Part shown: one piece after another, positions 35,583 to 44,552 of the stretch
Layout of the letters: each line of letters opens with the position of its first letter
Numbering within the stretch: position 1 is the stretch's first letter
Assembly: GCF_001005315.1 (NCBI RefSeq)
Contig: NZ_LBMG01000029.1
Coordinates: forward strand, 23,535 to 87,534
Origin: Kordia jejudonensis
GTDB taxonomy: Bacteria > Bacteroidota > Bacteroidia > Flavobacteriales > Flavobacteriaceae
Direction of reading: 5' to 3'
Length of the DNA stretch: 64,000 nt
Notes under the pieces: model-generated
Databases searched by the model: none
What the model was told of the DNA's origin: nothing
What the model saw: only the letters and a program-made list of their open reading frames with translations
Translations under genes and position numbers: made by a program

Positions 35583-37397
35583 TTATTCTTCTTCGTTATC
35601 GTTTAATCTTCGTTCTAGTTCTGCTTGAAATTCTTCCATGACAGGTTTTACGGTACTTTCTGGAAGATCGGCAATACGAATGTACATTAACCCATCAACC
35701 GCATTGTTGAATAATGGATCAACGTTGAACGCAATTACTTTTGCATTTTGCTTTACATACTTTTTAATTAGTACTGGCAAGCGCAAACTTCCTGGTTCTA
35801 TTTCGTCAATGATTTTATCAAATTTGTTTAAATCCGCCGCCGTTTCGTCAAAAATGAAATCTTTGTCTGCATCTTTGAGCTTTACTTTGAATTCTTTTTT
35901 CGGATGAATGTATTGCGCAATGTATGGATCGTAATAATGCGATTTCATAAATTCGATCATCAACGACTTTGAAAAGTTTGAGAATTGATTACTAATACTT
36001 ACGCCACCAATGAGATATTTGTGTTCAGGATGACGCAATGTTGTATGTACAATTCCTTTCCAAAGTAAGAATAATGGCATTGGTTTTTGCTGATATTCTT
36101 TTGTGATGAATGCTCTTCCCATTTCAATGGATTCGCTCATCATTTTGTGCAATTCTGGTTCAAAACGGAACAAGTCTTGCAAATAGAAACCGTCGATTCC
36201 GTAGTTGGCATATATTTGACTTCCAAGTCCCATTCTGTAAGCTCCCGCAAGTTGTTTTGCTTCCGAATCCCACAGAAACATGTGATGGTAGTAATAGTCA
36301 AATTTGTCTAAATCGATGGCTTTGTTGGTTCCTTCTCCGATTTCTCTGAATGTGATTTCTCGAAGTCGTCCAATTTCGCGTAATACGTTTGGAATTTCTG
36401 AAGCTTCTGCTATAAATACTTGGTAATTTTTACTGGTAAGTAGGTGATGTGTTTTGGACAATCCTTCTACTTCCGATTGAATGAGTTCTGCTGAAACTGG
36501 CGTAATGATTTCCTTCGGAGCTTTCGGTATTTTAGGTATTTTTAACGATGTTGGCACTTTACTCAGCAAGTTTTGCTTTTCGTATGTGTTGGACAACATG
36601 TATGTTTTTTTGCGTAAGAATTCTGTAAAATCGCCTAAGTCTGTATATTCATCTTGCGCTTTTACCGTAATTGGTTTTCCAATACGCACTTTGATGACTC
36701 TGTTTTTTTGTGTGAGTAATTCTGAAGGCAGTTTTGCTGTTCTGAGTGTATCACTAATTTTGGAGAGTCTGTAAAAAGTTCGGCTGTTTTTCGCATGAAA
36801 ATAGATAGGAACTACAGGAACTTTAGCTTTTTGCACCAACTTCATTGCTGCTTCTTCCCAAGGTTTGTCGACAATTAGTTTGCCGTCTTTGTAGGTTGAT
36901 ACTTCTCCTGCTGGAAAAATTCCAAGTGGTTTTCCTTCACGCAAGTGCATGATAGATTGTTTGAAACCTGCCAAACTTGATTTTGCACCTTTGTGATCTT
37001 CAAAAGGATTCACGGGCATTACATATGGTTTTAACGGATCGACACGATGAAGTAAGAAATTTGCAATGATTTTATAATCTGGTCGTTGTTCTACCATCAG
37101 TTTTAGCAACAATATACCGTCAATTCCGCCGAGTGGATGATTGGAAATGGTCACATATGCGCCGTCTTTTGGAAGACGTTTTAAATCTTCCTCAGGAATT
37201 TCAAATTTAATTTTAAACTCATCTAACAATGCATTTAGAAACTCTAAATCATCGAGATGTTTGTGTTTGTCATAAATTTTATTCACATCAGAGATACGAA
37301 GCACTTTCATTAGAATCCAACCGATGAATGTTCCAATGAATCCGTATTTGTCTAATTTGATCGCTTTTGCAACTTCTTTTGCAGTTACCAATCCCAT
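35583..37397 (-). CDS. olsF: Bifunctional aminolipid acyltransferase, OlsF-like
   Basis: 604 residues with two acyltransferase domains. The N-terminal half (about 60-290) is a PlsC/LPLAT domain with TISNHPLGGIDG and the second motif LGIFPAGEVST. The C-terminal half (about 310-520) is an OlsB-type GNAT domain, with LREITFREIGEGTNKAIDLD, WDSEAKQLAGAYRMGLG and MSESIEMGRAFI. This order matches OlsF, reported to make ornithine lipids in Serratia and Flavobacterium johnsoniae. The GNAT half N-acylates the amino acid and the PlsC half O-acylates it. Whether the amino acid is ornithine or glycine cannot be told. The last 80 residues are a less conserved tail. Confidence 0.8.
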   Translation of the reverse strand: MGLVTAKEVAKAIKLDKYGFIGTFIGWILMKVLRISDVNKIYDKHKHLDDLEFLNALLDEFKIKFEIPEEDLKRLPKDGAYVTISNHPLGGIDGILLLKLMVEQRPDYKIIANFLLHRVDPLKPYVMPVNPFEDHKGAKSSLAGFKQSIMHLREGKPLGIFPAGEVSTYKDGKLIVDKPWEEAAMKLVQKAKVPVVPIYFHAKNSRTFYRLSKISDTLRTAKLPSELLTQKNRVIKVRIGKPITVKAQDEYTDLGDFTEFLRKKTYMLSNTYEKQNLLSKVPTSLKIPKIPKAPKEIITPVSAELIQSEVEGLSKTHHLLTSKNYQVFIAEASEIPNVLREIGRLREITFREIGEGTNKAIDLDKFDYYYHHMFLWDSEAKQLAGAYRMGLGSQIYANYGIDGFYLQDLFRFEPELHKMMSESIEMGRAFITKEYQQKPMPLFLLWKGIVHTTLRHPEHKYLIGGVSISNQFSNFSKSLMIEFMKSHYYDPYIAQYIHPKKEFKVKLKDADKDFIFDETAADLNKFDKIIDEIEPGSLRLPVLIKKYVKQNAKVIAFNVDPLFNNAVDGLMYIRIADLPESTVKPVMEEFQAELERRLNDNEEE

Positions 37398-37452
37398 ATA
37401 TTAACTTTAAGGCGAATTACAAATATAGGAAAACAACCTTAATTTATGTGAT

Positions 37453-38703
37453 TTATTTCACAACTAACTGAATCGTTTGTTCCGCACGTTGTTCTACTAG
37501 AATTTCTTTGTCTTTCTGCAATCCTTTAATCGCTGATTCTGTAAAGTGTCGTATGGTATATAACGATACATTTTCAAAGTGTGTCACCTTGAATTTTGAT
37601 CGTAATGTATTGAGTAATTTGTCCAAATTATTGAATTTGTTATCTACACAAACTGAAAAACTGATTGCTGAGTTTTGAATGACATCTACTTTCATTTTAC
37701 AATCGTGTAATAGCTTGAATATTTCGCTGATATTATTTTCTACAATGAATGAAAAATCTAACGAAGACAACGAAATTAGTACTTGATTCTTTTTGACAAT
37801 GAAACACGGAATATTTGGCACAATTCCGACTCCTTTTGACACTGTGGTTCCTGCTGCTGTTGGATTGAGAAACGATTTTACATACAACGGAATTTCTTTA
37901 CGTTGCAACGGTTGTAAGGTTTTTGGATGAATTACCGATGCGCCATAAAACGCCAACTCGATCGCTTCACGGTAGGAAATATTGTGTAGCAGTTGTGCAT
38001 TTTCAAAATAGCGTGGATCTGCATTTAACACACCTGGTACATCTTTCCAAATGGTCACACTTTCCGCATTTAGACAATAGGCAAAAATAGCCGCCGTATA
38101 ATCCGAACCTTCACGCCCTAATGTTGTGGTAAAGTTGTTTGGATCGCTTCCAATAAACCCTTGCGTAATGTTGAGTTTGTTACGATTTACATGTTGTTTG
38201 ATGTTTTCCTGCGTAATGTCCCAATGTACTTTAGCATCTCGATAATTGGTATTTGTTTTGATCATTTCGCGAGCATCTAACCACGTATTTTCAATATCAA
38301 TACTGTTGAGATATGCGCTTACAATTATTGTTGAAATCAATTCTCCAAAAGACACCAATTGGTCGTACACATAGTTATAATCTGGCGATTTGTTTCTGCC
38401 CAAAAACCCTTGCATTTCTTCAAAAAACCGCTTTACTTTCCCATAGATTGGATGGTTTTCATTTGGAAATAATTCCAATAGAATTTCATTGTGATATTTG
38501 GCAATTTCTTGAATCGACGCTTGCAATGCCGTATCTTCTTCAAAGTAGTTTTTTATGACAACTTCAACGGCATTGGTTGTTTTTCCCATGGCAGAAATTA
38601 CGATTAATGTATTGTCGTATCCTACTTCTTGCAATACGTTTACAAGATTTTTTACGCCATTGGCATCTTTTACGGATGCACCACCAAATTTGAATATTTT
38701 CAT
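37453..38703 (-). CDS. Aspartate kinase (monofunctional)
   Basis: 416 residues. The amino-acid kinase domain starts KIFKFGGASVKDANGVKNL and has FGELISTIIVSAYLN, TLGREGSDYTAAIFAYCLNA and VWKDVPGVLNADPR. The C-terminal ACT region (VLISLSSLDFSFIVENNISE) is complete enough for feedback control. It catalyses the first step towards lysine, threonine and methionine. There is no fused homoserine dehydrogenase. Which end product inhibits it cannot be read here. It is a single gene. Confidence 0.9.
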   Translation of the reverse strand: MKIFKFGGASVKDANGVKNLVNVLQEVGYDNTLIVISAMGKTTNAVEVVIKNYFEEDTALQASIQEIAKYHNEILLELFPNENHPIYGKVKRFFEEMQGFLGRNKSPDYNYVYDQLVSFGELISTIIVSAYLNSIDIENTWLDAREMIKTNTNYRDAKVHWDITQENIKQHVNRNKLNITQGFIGSDPNNFTTTLGREGSDYTAAIFAYCLNAESVTIWKDVPGVLNADPRYFENAQLLHNISYREAIELAFYGASVIHPKTLQPLQRKEIPLYVKSFLNPTAAGTTVSKGVGIVPNIPCFIVKKNQVLISLSSLDFSFIVENNISEIFKLLHDCKMKVDVIQNSAISFSVCVDNKFNNLDKLLNTLRSKFKVTHFENVSLYTIRHFTESAIKGLQKDKEILVEQRAEQTIQLVVK

Positions 38704-38848
38704 AACAAAGTTTTAGTTTGTTGTTCCCGCAAAAGCGAGAATCTTTTATAGTATATTTTTAGTTTCTTAATCTTCTCGATACAAAATTTTATACCAAAAT
38801 TTCAATCGAAGTGACGATTTAATTCAAAAGCATCAAGCTTAATTTGCC

Positions 38849-39334
38849 TTATGGTTTCTTGTTTTCAAGGTACTTCTCAATTCCTGCTTCATCCAATTGT
38901 ACTACATGCCAATCGCGTTTTACATCTGCACCAATGTGTTCGTAAAATTCAATGGCTGGCGTATTCCAATCTAACACTTCCCAACCAATACGTTTGACAC
39001 CTAACTTGTGTCCAAACTTTATTACTTCTGTTAATAATGCGCCGCCAATTCCTTTTCCTCTTGCGTTTTCACTTACAATTAAATCTTCTAAGTGCAATAC
39101 TTCTCCTTTCCAAGTAGAATAGCGCATGTACACTAATGCAATTCCGAGTGTTTCTTGTGTCGTTTCTGCCACAAAACAATGAAACTTTGGATGCGTTCCA
39201 AAACCATCTTTTCGTAAATCGTCAGGCGTAATTATTACGGCATCTTCTTCTTTTTCAAAAATGGCCAATTCTCGAATTAATCGGAAGATATTAGCTACAT
39301 CTGCTTCAACGGCTTTTCGGATTGTAAAGTTCAT
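38849..39334 (-). CDS. GNAT family N-acetyltransferase (SSAT-like)
   Basis: 161 residues. The acetyl-CoA-binding motif A is VSENARGKGIGGALLTEVIK. The motif B region has WNTPAIEFYEHIGADVKRDW. The pattern YSTWKGEVLHLEDLIV resembles diamine/spermidine N1-acetyltransferases, so an amine substrate is plausible but unproved. It stands alone. Confidence 0.88.
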   Translation of the reverse strand: MNFTIRKAVEADVANIFRLIRELAIFEKEEDAVIITPDDLRKDGFGTHPKFHCFVAETTQETLGIALVYMRYSTWKGEVLHLEDLIVSENARGKGIGGALLTEVIKFGHKLGVKRIGWEVLDWNTPAIEFYEHIGADVKRDWHVVQLDEAGIEKYLENKKP

Positions 39335-39448
39335 AGTTTTAAAAATGTTTACACAAAGGTAACAAGGGAAAAATTATAATTTTTACGAAAACGTTATAGT
39401 TTTACAAAATTATCGATATTTGTGATCTGAGAAACAACCTAGAACAAA

Positions 39449-40453
39449 ATGGCTAAAAAAAATCAAACGTTAGGAGAATTTATTATTGAGAATCAATCTG
39501 AATTTAAATATTCTTCTGGAGAGCTTTCCCGATTAATCAATTCGATCCGACTTGCCGCAAAAGTGGTAAACCACGAAGTAAATAAAGCTGGATTGGTCGA
39601 TATTATTGGCGCTGCTGGCGAAACTAATATTCAAGGAGAAGATCAGCAAAAGCTTGATGTGTATGCCAATGACAAGTTTATTCAGACCTTAACGAATAGA
39701 AATATTGTTTGCGGAATTGGCTCAGAGGAAAATGATGATTTTATTGCAATCAACAGTATAGACGAGAACAATCAGAATAAATATGTAGTGTTAATGGATC
39801 CGTTAGATGGTTCTTCTAATATTGATGTGAATGTTTCTGTAGGAACTATTTTTTCTGTCTACCGAAGAATTACACCTGTAGGAACACCTGTAAAGATTGA
39901 AGATTTTTTACAAGAAGGAAATAAGCAAGTTGCCGCTGGGTATGTAATTTATGGAACTTCAACAATGTTGGTATATTCTACAGGACACGGCGTAAATGGT
40001 TTTACACTTAATCCAGCTATTGGAACATTTTATTTATCGCATCCAAACATGAAATTTCCTGAAACTGGAAATATTTACTCTATTAATGAAGGTAATTATG
40101 CACATTTTCCACAAGGTGTAAAAAACTATCTCAAATATTGTCAAGAGGAAAAAGAAGACAGACCATATACATCGCGTTATATTGGTTCGCTAGTGTCAGA
40201 TTTTCATAGAAATTTGATTAAAGGTGGTATTTATATTTATCCACAAACTTCCAAAGCGCCTAATGGAAAACTGCGTTTATTGTACGAATGCAATCCAATG
40301 GCATACTTAGCAGAACAAGCTAACGGACTTGCCACAGATGGTTTTCAACGGATCATGGATATCAAGCCAACAGAGTTGCACCAACGTGTTGCTATTTTTT
40401 GTGGAAGCCGTAAAATGGTCGAAAAAGCAAATGAGTTCATGAAGAACTCTTAA
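39449..40453 (+). CDS. fbp: Class I fructose-1,6-bisphosphatase
   Basis: A 334-residue gluconeogenic phosphatase. The metal site is [20 protein letters not shown] and the upstream acidic loop is [11 protein letters not shown]. Phosphate and sugar contacts are seen in [19 protein letters not shown] and [19 protein letters not shown]. Complete. A coiled-coil gene starts 67 bp later, separated by a possible -7 box. Confidence 0.96.
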   Translation: MAKKNQTLGEFIIENQSEFKYSSGELSRLINSIRLAAKVVNHEVNKAGLVDIIGAAGETNIQGEDQQKLDVYANDKFIQTLTNRNIVCGIGSEENDDFIAINSIDENNQNKYVVLMDPLDGSSNIDVNVSVGTIFSVYRRITPVGTPVKIEDFLQEGNKQVAAGYVIYGTSTMLVYSTGHGVNGFTLNPAIGTFYLSHPNMKFPETGNIYSINEGNYAHFPQGVKNYLKYCQEEKEDRPYTSRYIGSLVSDFHRNLIKGGIYIYPQTSKAPNGKLRLLYECNPMAYLAEQANGLATDGFQRIMDIKPTELHQRVAIFCGSRKMVEKANEFMKNS

Positions 40454-40481
40454 GAAAAGTACTAACTTTCCTAAAAATTAC

Positions 40482-40489
40482 TATTTTTG
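40482..40489 (+). promoter_or_regulatory. -7 element for the coiled-coil/GTPase operon
   Basis: TATTTTTG matches TAnnTTTG, 31 bp before the ATG of the first operon gene. No -33 TTG at normal spacing; weak call. Confidence 0.3.
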
Positions 40490-40520
40490 TGAAGAACCCT
40501 AGTACATAAAATACTTTTCA

Positions 40521-40889
40521 ATGGCAACAAAAGGTAAAAATACCAATGATGCAGATCAGGCAAATACAAATATTTCAGATCCATCAACGAAGATTGAAGC
40601 AATAAAGAATTTAATCTTTGGAGAAAATATTCAGGAATATAATTCTGAGTTTGATAATATTAAAAATGATATTCTTGCCAAAAAGAAAGCATTAGAAAAT
40701 CTTATAGAAGAAGTTCGATCGGAATTGATCCAAAATATCGATAATTTGAGCACTGACTTAAATATTCGTATTACTGAATTAGAATCCAATATGGAGAACA
40801 AATTGGACGATTTGGATGAGAAAAAAGTAGACCGCAGACAATTAGGACAATTATTGGTGAGCCTTGGCGAAAAGATAGGAAAAGAATAA
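40521..40889 (+). CDS. Small coiled-coil protein, first gene of GTPase operon
   Basis: 122 residues, hydrophilic, no membrane segment. A disordered start rich in Asn/Asp (about 1-25) is followed by a long heptad-type helix region (about 45-120), with LAKKKALENLIEEVRSELI, ITELESNMENKLDDLDEKK and VDRRQLGQLLVSLGEKIGKE. No family recognised. It lies 28 bp ahead of the roadblock-like protein gene. A scaffold or partner of the GTPase system is the likely role, by context only. Confidence 0.7.
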   Translation: MATKGKNTNDADQANTNISDPSTKIEAIKNLIFGENIQEYNSEFDNIKNDILAKKKALENLIEEVRSELIQNIDNLSTDLNIRITELESNMENKLDDLDEKKVDRRQLGQLLVSLGEKIGKE

Positions 40890-40917
40890 AATCCAACATA
40901 AATCTTACTGTGTATTT

Positions 40918-41754
40918 ATGACGGAAGCCGATAAATTAGCGTTACTTAAAGATTTATTACTCACGGATGAACGTGCGTATGCGGAATCGATACACAGTAA
41001 AATTAAAGCGCTCGAAGAAGTAATTAACGAGCAAAAAAGGCTTTCTCAAAAAGTTGATCCTATTATTGACGAGCGTTTAGACGAGTTTATTGAAGAAATT
41101 CCAGAAACACTCGGACCTACCATAACAGAAGCGTTAGCAGAACAAATTAAAAACTCCAAAGACCAAGTTGTAGAAGCATTGTACCCAATAATGGGAAAAA
41201 TGATTAAGAAATACATTTCGCAAGAAATTAACTTACTTACCGAACGGATCAACCAACAATTGGAAGATAGTTTCTCGGCAAATAGCTGGAAACGAAAATT
41301 TAGATCTTGGTTTGGCGGCGTAAAAGAAGAAGAATTATTGCTGAGTGAATTGGCAAAAATTTCAAAAGTAGAGCAAGTATTAGTTATTGAAAAAAACTCA
41401 GGCATGCTCATTGGACAGTATGCAAAAGCAGAAACTATTGACAAAGATATGGTTTCGGGAATGTTGACAGCTATTAAAAGTTTCGTAGAAGATGCTTTTA
41501 ACGAACAAAGTCAAAATTTAGAACTCATTGAGTACGAATTGTATCACATTCATATTCAAAGCTTTGTATCTTTTTACATCGCAGTTGCCATTTCTGGAGA
41601 ATATAATCTTACCTTTAAGAACAAAATACAAGATATAATCTTTAATTTTACAGATAACTTTTTAAATTTATTTGACGATTTAAGCCAAATTAAAGAAGAA
41701 GTTATTACTAACGAATTAGAATTCTACTTTAGTACGAATGAAAAAAGCCTCTAA
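40918..41754 (+). CDS. Coiled-coil protein with roadblock/LC7-like C-terminal domain
   Basis: 278 residues. The N-terminal 125 residues are predicted helical with heptads (KIKALEEVINEQKRLSQKV, ISQEINLLTERINQQLEDS). A Trp-rich linker (NSWKRKFRSWFGG) follows. The C-terminal domain (about 140-265), with ISKVEQVLVIEKNSGMLIGQ, MVSGMLTAIKSFVEDAFNEQ and FVSFYIAVAISGEYN, has the beta-alpha-beta pattern of roadblock/LC7 proteins such as MglB. Such domains are partners or regulators of Ras-like GTPases. The next gene encodes one and overlaps by 17 bp, so the pairing is well supported by context. Confidence 0.7.
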   Translation: MTEADKLALLKDLLLTDERAYAESIHSKIKALEEVINEQKRLSQKVDPIIDERLDEFIEEIPETLGPTITEALAEQIKNSKDQVVEALYPIMGKMIKKYISQEINLLTERINQQLEDSFSANSWKRKFRSWFGGVKEEELLLSELAKISKVEQVLVIEKNSGMLIGQYAKAETIDKDMVSGMLTAIKSFVEDAFNEQSQNLELIEYELYHIHIQSFVSFYIAVAISGEYNLTFKNKIQDIIFNFTDNFLNLFDDLSQIKEEVITNELEFYFSTNEKSL

Positions 41755-42232
41755 AAAAATAATTTTACTTGGACACTTCGGTGTTGGAAAGTCTTCGTTG
41801 ATTCGACAGTTTGTGGAAAATACGTTTACCTCTGACTATAAAGTGACTATTGGAGTTCACATCTTAAAAAAAGAAGTGGAAGTTGCTCCTGACGAAAATG
41901 TATCCTTAATCATTTGGGATTTAGAAGGATATGACGATATCAAAAAAACGAGAGCGTCGTATTTACTCGGTACGCATGGTTTTATTTATGTATTTGATGT
42001 AACGCGACCTGCAACGTTTGAAAACTTAAAAAATGATATTGACTACTTAACAAATCAATACGCAAAAACACCTTTAAAAATAGTTGGAAATAAAGCCGAT
42101 TTAGTAACCAAAACATACTTAAAAGAAAACGCAAATATGTTTGGTGTGCAACCAAACTTTTTTACAAGCGCAAAAACGGGAACTAAAGTTGACGAGCTAT
42201 TTACAACCTTAGCAAAAGAACTTGTGAAATAA
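41738..42232 (+). CDS. Ras/Rab-like small GTPase with atypical switch II
   Basis: 164 residues, a single G domain. G1 is GHFGVGKSS (Lys18, Ser19), switch I Thr37 in YKVTIGVHI, G3 DLEG at 61-64 in IIWDLEGYDDI, G4 GNKADL and G5 SAK. The spacing and the SDYKVTIGV stretch are Rab-like rather than like bacterial translation GTPases. Position 65, Gln in Ras/Rab, is Tyr, so intrinsic hydrolysis may be slow or need a partner. No C-terminal lipidation motif. It overlaps the roadblock-like gene by 17 bp and precedes a histidine kinase gene by 5 bp. Confidence 0.88.
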   Translation: MKKASKKIILLGHFGVGKSSLIRQFVENTFTSDYKVTIGVHILKKEVEVAPDENVSLIIWDLEGYDDIKKTRASYLLGTHGFIYVFDVTRPATFENLKNDIDYLTNQYAKTPLKIVGNKADLVTKTYLKENANMFGVQPNFFTSAKTGTKVDELFTTLAKELVK

Positions 42233-42237
42233 ATACT

Positions 42238-43773
42238 ATGTTAGAAACGTATAGAGGAACCTATTTTCATCCTAGAACACAGTTTATAACTATTGATGCT
42301 TCAGGAAATGTGTTGGAAAGCGACAATGTGTTATTTTCATTAAAAAAAGGAGATGAAATTGGTAGCGTAAGTCCTTTTTTTGACGGACTTTCTGCTTATT
42401 TTGATCTTGAAGAAGACAATGATATCAAGTTTACTTGTATTCACTTAGAAAATGGTAAAAAGAAAGAATTTACCTGTGATATTGAATTTAAAACATTTGC
42501 AGATCCAAGTCAGCCTTCGCTAGTGATCATTCACGATTTTACAGATCATTACGATTACTATCAAGAAGTTGCACAAAGCAGAAACGAATCTGTAATCAAC
42601 TCACAAGTATTAGAACTTCAAAATAAATATCTAAAAGAAAAAGAAGACTTTAAGAATACGTTCATTGCTAACTTTAGTCATGAACTTCGCAATCCGTTAA
42701 CAGGTGTTACAGCATTTTGTTCTGTATTGCAAAAAACTGACATGTCTACGGAACAACAAGATTATGTAGAAGTCATAAAATCTTCCGCAGACCATTTAAA
42801 AAATATGATTGGAGACATCTTAGAAATGTCGAAAATCGAAGTTGGAAAATTGACCATAGAAGAAGAATTATTCAATTTTCACGAATTAATTGAATTGCTA
42901 GATTTTACCTATACTGTAAAAGCAAAGCAAAAGAATATTGTCTTCGAAATGGATTTTGATGATAAAATTCCTCGCTACATTGAAGGCGATAAAACACGTA
43001 TCAAACAAGTTTTTGAAAACTTACTTGAAAATGCTTTCAAATTTACAGCAACTGGAAAAGTTACGTTTTCTGTAAAAGAAAATCAGCGTCGAGCGCGAAA
43101 AGTAAACTTAAATATTAGCATTAAAGATACAGGAATTGGAATTCCTGCGGAGAAAATAGCTCTTATTTTCAATAGTTTTACGCAGCTCAACAATGCTCAG
43201 AAATATTCAGGCACAGGACTCGGATTGTCTATTGTAAAAGGTTTAGTGGAATTGATGGACGGGAAAATTACCGTTGAAAGTGAAGAAGGTGTTGGTTCCA
43301 ATTTCAAAATGAACATTAACTTCAAATATCCTATCAATCAAGAAAATACATCCTTAGATGACAAATCTGATATTGAAAATAAAAACTTCTTGACAAAAGA
43401 AAAATACAATATTTTACTTGCTGAAGATTCAGAATTAGCGCAAATGGCAGTTTTAAAAATTTTAGCACAAGAAGGACACTTTTTCTTAGACATTATTACC
43501 AATGGCGAAGATGTCATTGAAAGTGTTATTCACAACGAATACGACTTAATTTTGATGGACATTCGTATGCCAGGCACCAATGGAGACGAACTGACAAAGA
43601 TGATTCGTTCACTTCCTGTACAAAATTGCAAAACCATTCCTATTTTGGCAATTACTGCAAATTTATATGACGATGATAAAAAGCGTTATAAAAAAATGGG
43701 CATGAATGATATTATTGAAAAACCATTTGACGAAACTACATTGTTGAAGAAAATTTATAAGTATTTAAAGTAG
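42238..43773 (+). CDS. Hybrid sensor histidine kinase/response regulator
   Basis: 511 residues, no transmembrane segment, so cytoplasmic. The N-terminal region (about 1-110) looks like a PAS-type sensor. A helical linker leads to HisKA with His148 in NFSHELRNPLTG. The HATPase domain has an N box FENLLENAFKFT, DTGIGIP and GTGLGLSIVKGLVE. The C-terminal receiver (about 390-511) has LLAEDSELAQ, phospho-acceptor Asp near 441 in LILMDIRMPG, and the final Lys in IIEKPFDE. No DNA-binding output. It is co-transcribed with the small GTPase gene, which may supply its input or receive its output. It ends before an 8-bp repeat and a terminator. Confidence 0.92.
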   Translation: MLETYRGTYFHPRTQFITIDASGNVLESDNVLFSLKKGDEIGSVSPFFDGLSAYFDLEEDNDIKFTCIHLENGKKKEFTCDIEFKTFADPSQPSLVIIHDFTDHYDYYQEVAQSRNESVINSQVLELQNKYLKEKEDFKNTFIANFSHELRNPLTGVTAFCSVLQKTDMSTEQQDYVEVIKSSADHLKNMIGDILEMSKIEVGKLTIEEELFNFHELIELLDFTYTVKAKQKNIVFEMDFDDKIPRYIEGDKTRIKQVFENLLENAFKFTATGKVTFSVKENQRRARKVNLNISIKDTGIGIPAEKIALIFNSFTQLNNAQKYSGTGLGLSIVKGLVELMDGKITVESEEGVGSNFKMNINFKYPINQENTSLDDKSDIENKNFLTKEKYNILLAEDSELAQMAVLKILAQEGHFFLDIITNGEDVIESVIHNEYDLILMDIRMPGTNGDELTKMIRSLPVQNCKTIPILAITANLYDDDKKRYKKMGMNDIIEKPFDETTLLKKIYKYLK

Positions 43774-43838
43774 TAAGCGGTTGGATTATTTAGATTTTTA
43801 GAAGGTTAGATTCTTAGAAGTTTTAGACAAGTTGGAGT

Positions 43839-43910
43839 TTTCAATCTTTCAATCCTTCAATCCTTCAATCTTTCAATCTTTCAATCTTTCAATCTTTTAA
43901 TCTTTCAATC
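43839..43910. repeat. Nine tandem copies of an 8-bp unit (TTTCAATC)
   Basis: Units are TTTCAATC or CTTCAATC, with one TTTTAATC. The array lies in the 3' intergenic region of the histidine kinase gene. Confidence 0.9.
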
Positions 43911-43920
43911 CTAATAACAT

Positions 43921-43947
43921 GAGATTCCTTGTCAAGCAAGGACTGAC
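43921..43947. repeat. Dispersed hairpin repeat (GAGAT-stem-TCAAG-stem-TGAC)
   Basis: Arms TCCTTG and CAAGGA around TCAAG, preceded by GAGAT and followed by CTGAC; a member of the hairpin family seen near xth. Confidence 0.6.
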
Positions 43948-43960
43948 AATAATAGAAACA

Positions 43961-43989
43961 AAAAAACCGAGCAAATTGCTCGGTTTTTT
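43961..43989. terminator. Bidirectional terminator between histidine kinase and TerB-like genes
   Basis: Perfect 12-bp arms AAAAAACCGAGC and GCTCGGTTTTTT around AAATT, between convergent genes. Confidence 0.85.
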
Positions 43990-44010
43990 ACATTTATATA
44001 TCGTGTATGC

Positions 44011-44442
44011 TTAACGATTCATATTTTTAATTTCGTCTTTAAAATCTTCAGAATCTACACCTTTGCTTACTAACAACAATGCTTTGTGTACAATGTAAGA
44101 AACATTTTCTGGTGAAAAGCCTAAACCAATTCCCAAACGTTCTAACATTACGGTTTGTTTCGGACCTAATTCGTGATCAGCAAAAACCATACGCGTCAAA
44201 TCGTACAAACGTTCCAAACGTTCGTTGTACATCGTTGGCGGATTTATAGGGTGCGATCTGTAATCTTTTAAAATTTCTTTATAATCACTTTCAGAGATGT
44301 CTAAGCTTCTAGCCATTCTATCTAAAAATGCTTTCTCTTCATCTGTAATAACATCATCACTCATGGCAACACGTACAATTGCTGCAAAATGATCTTGATT
44401 TCTTTCACGAAATCCACTTGAATATAAATCTGATATAGACAT
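44011..44442 (-). CDS. TerB-like helical protein
   Basis: 143 residues, all helical. DHFAAIVRVAMSDDVITDEE, FLDRMARSLDISESDYKEIL and RMVFADHELGPKQTVMLERL give the TerB/DjlA-N pattern with paired acidic residues that can bind metal. Many flavobacteria carry such a single-domain protein. There is no ter operon here, so a tellurite role should not be assumed. Confidence 0.8.
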   Translation of the reverse strand: MSISDLYSSGFRERNQDHFAAIVRVAMSDDVITDEEKAFLDRMARSLDISESDYKEILKDYRSHPINPPTMYNERLERLYDLTRMVFADHELGPKQTVMLERLGIGLGFSPENVSYIVHKALLLVSKGVDSEDFKDEIKNMNR

Positions 44443-44552
44443 TTCTTATTTTTTAGTCCTGCAAATATAATTATTCTCTTGGCTTTTTTAGTCTGTTACT
44501 TTATCATTTTTATACAACTTTCTATTTTTTCAGAATATTTTATTTTTTTTGA

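Noticed and set aside
44011..44442. Tellurite-resistance gene
   Set aside because: Only the TerB-like fold is present, without other ter genes; the resistance label would be unsupported.
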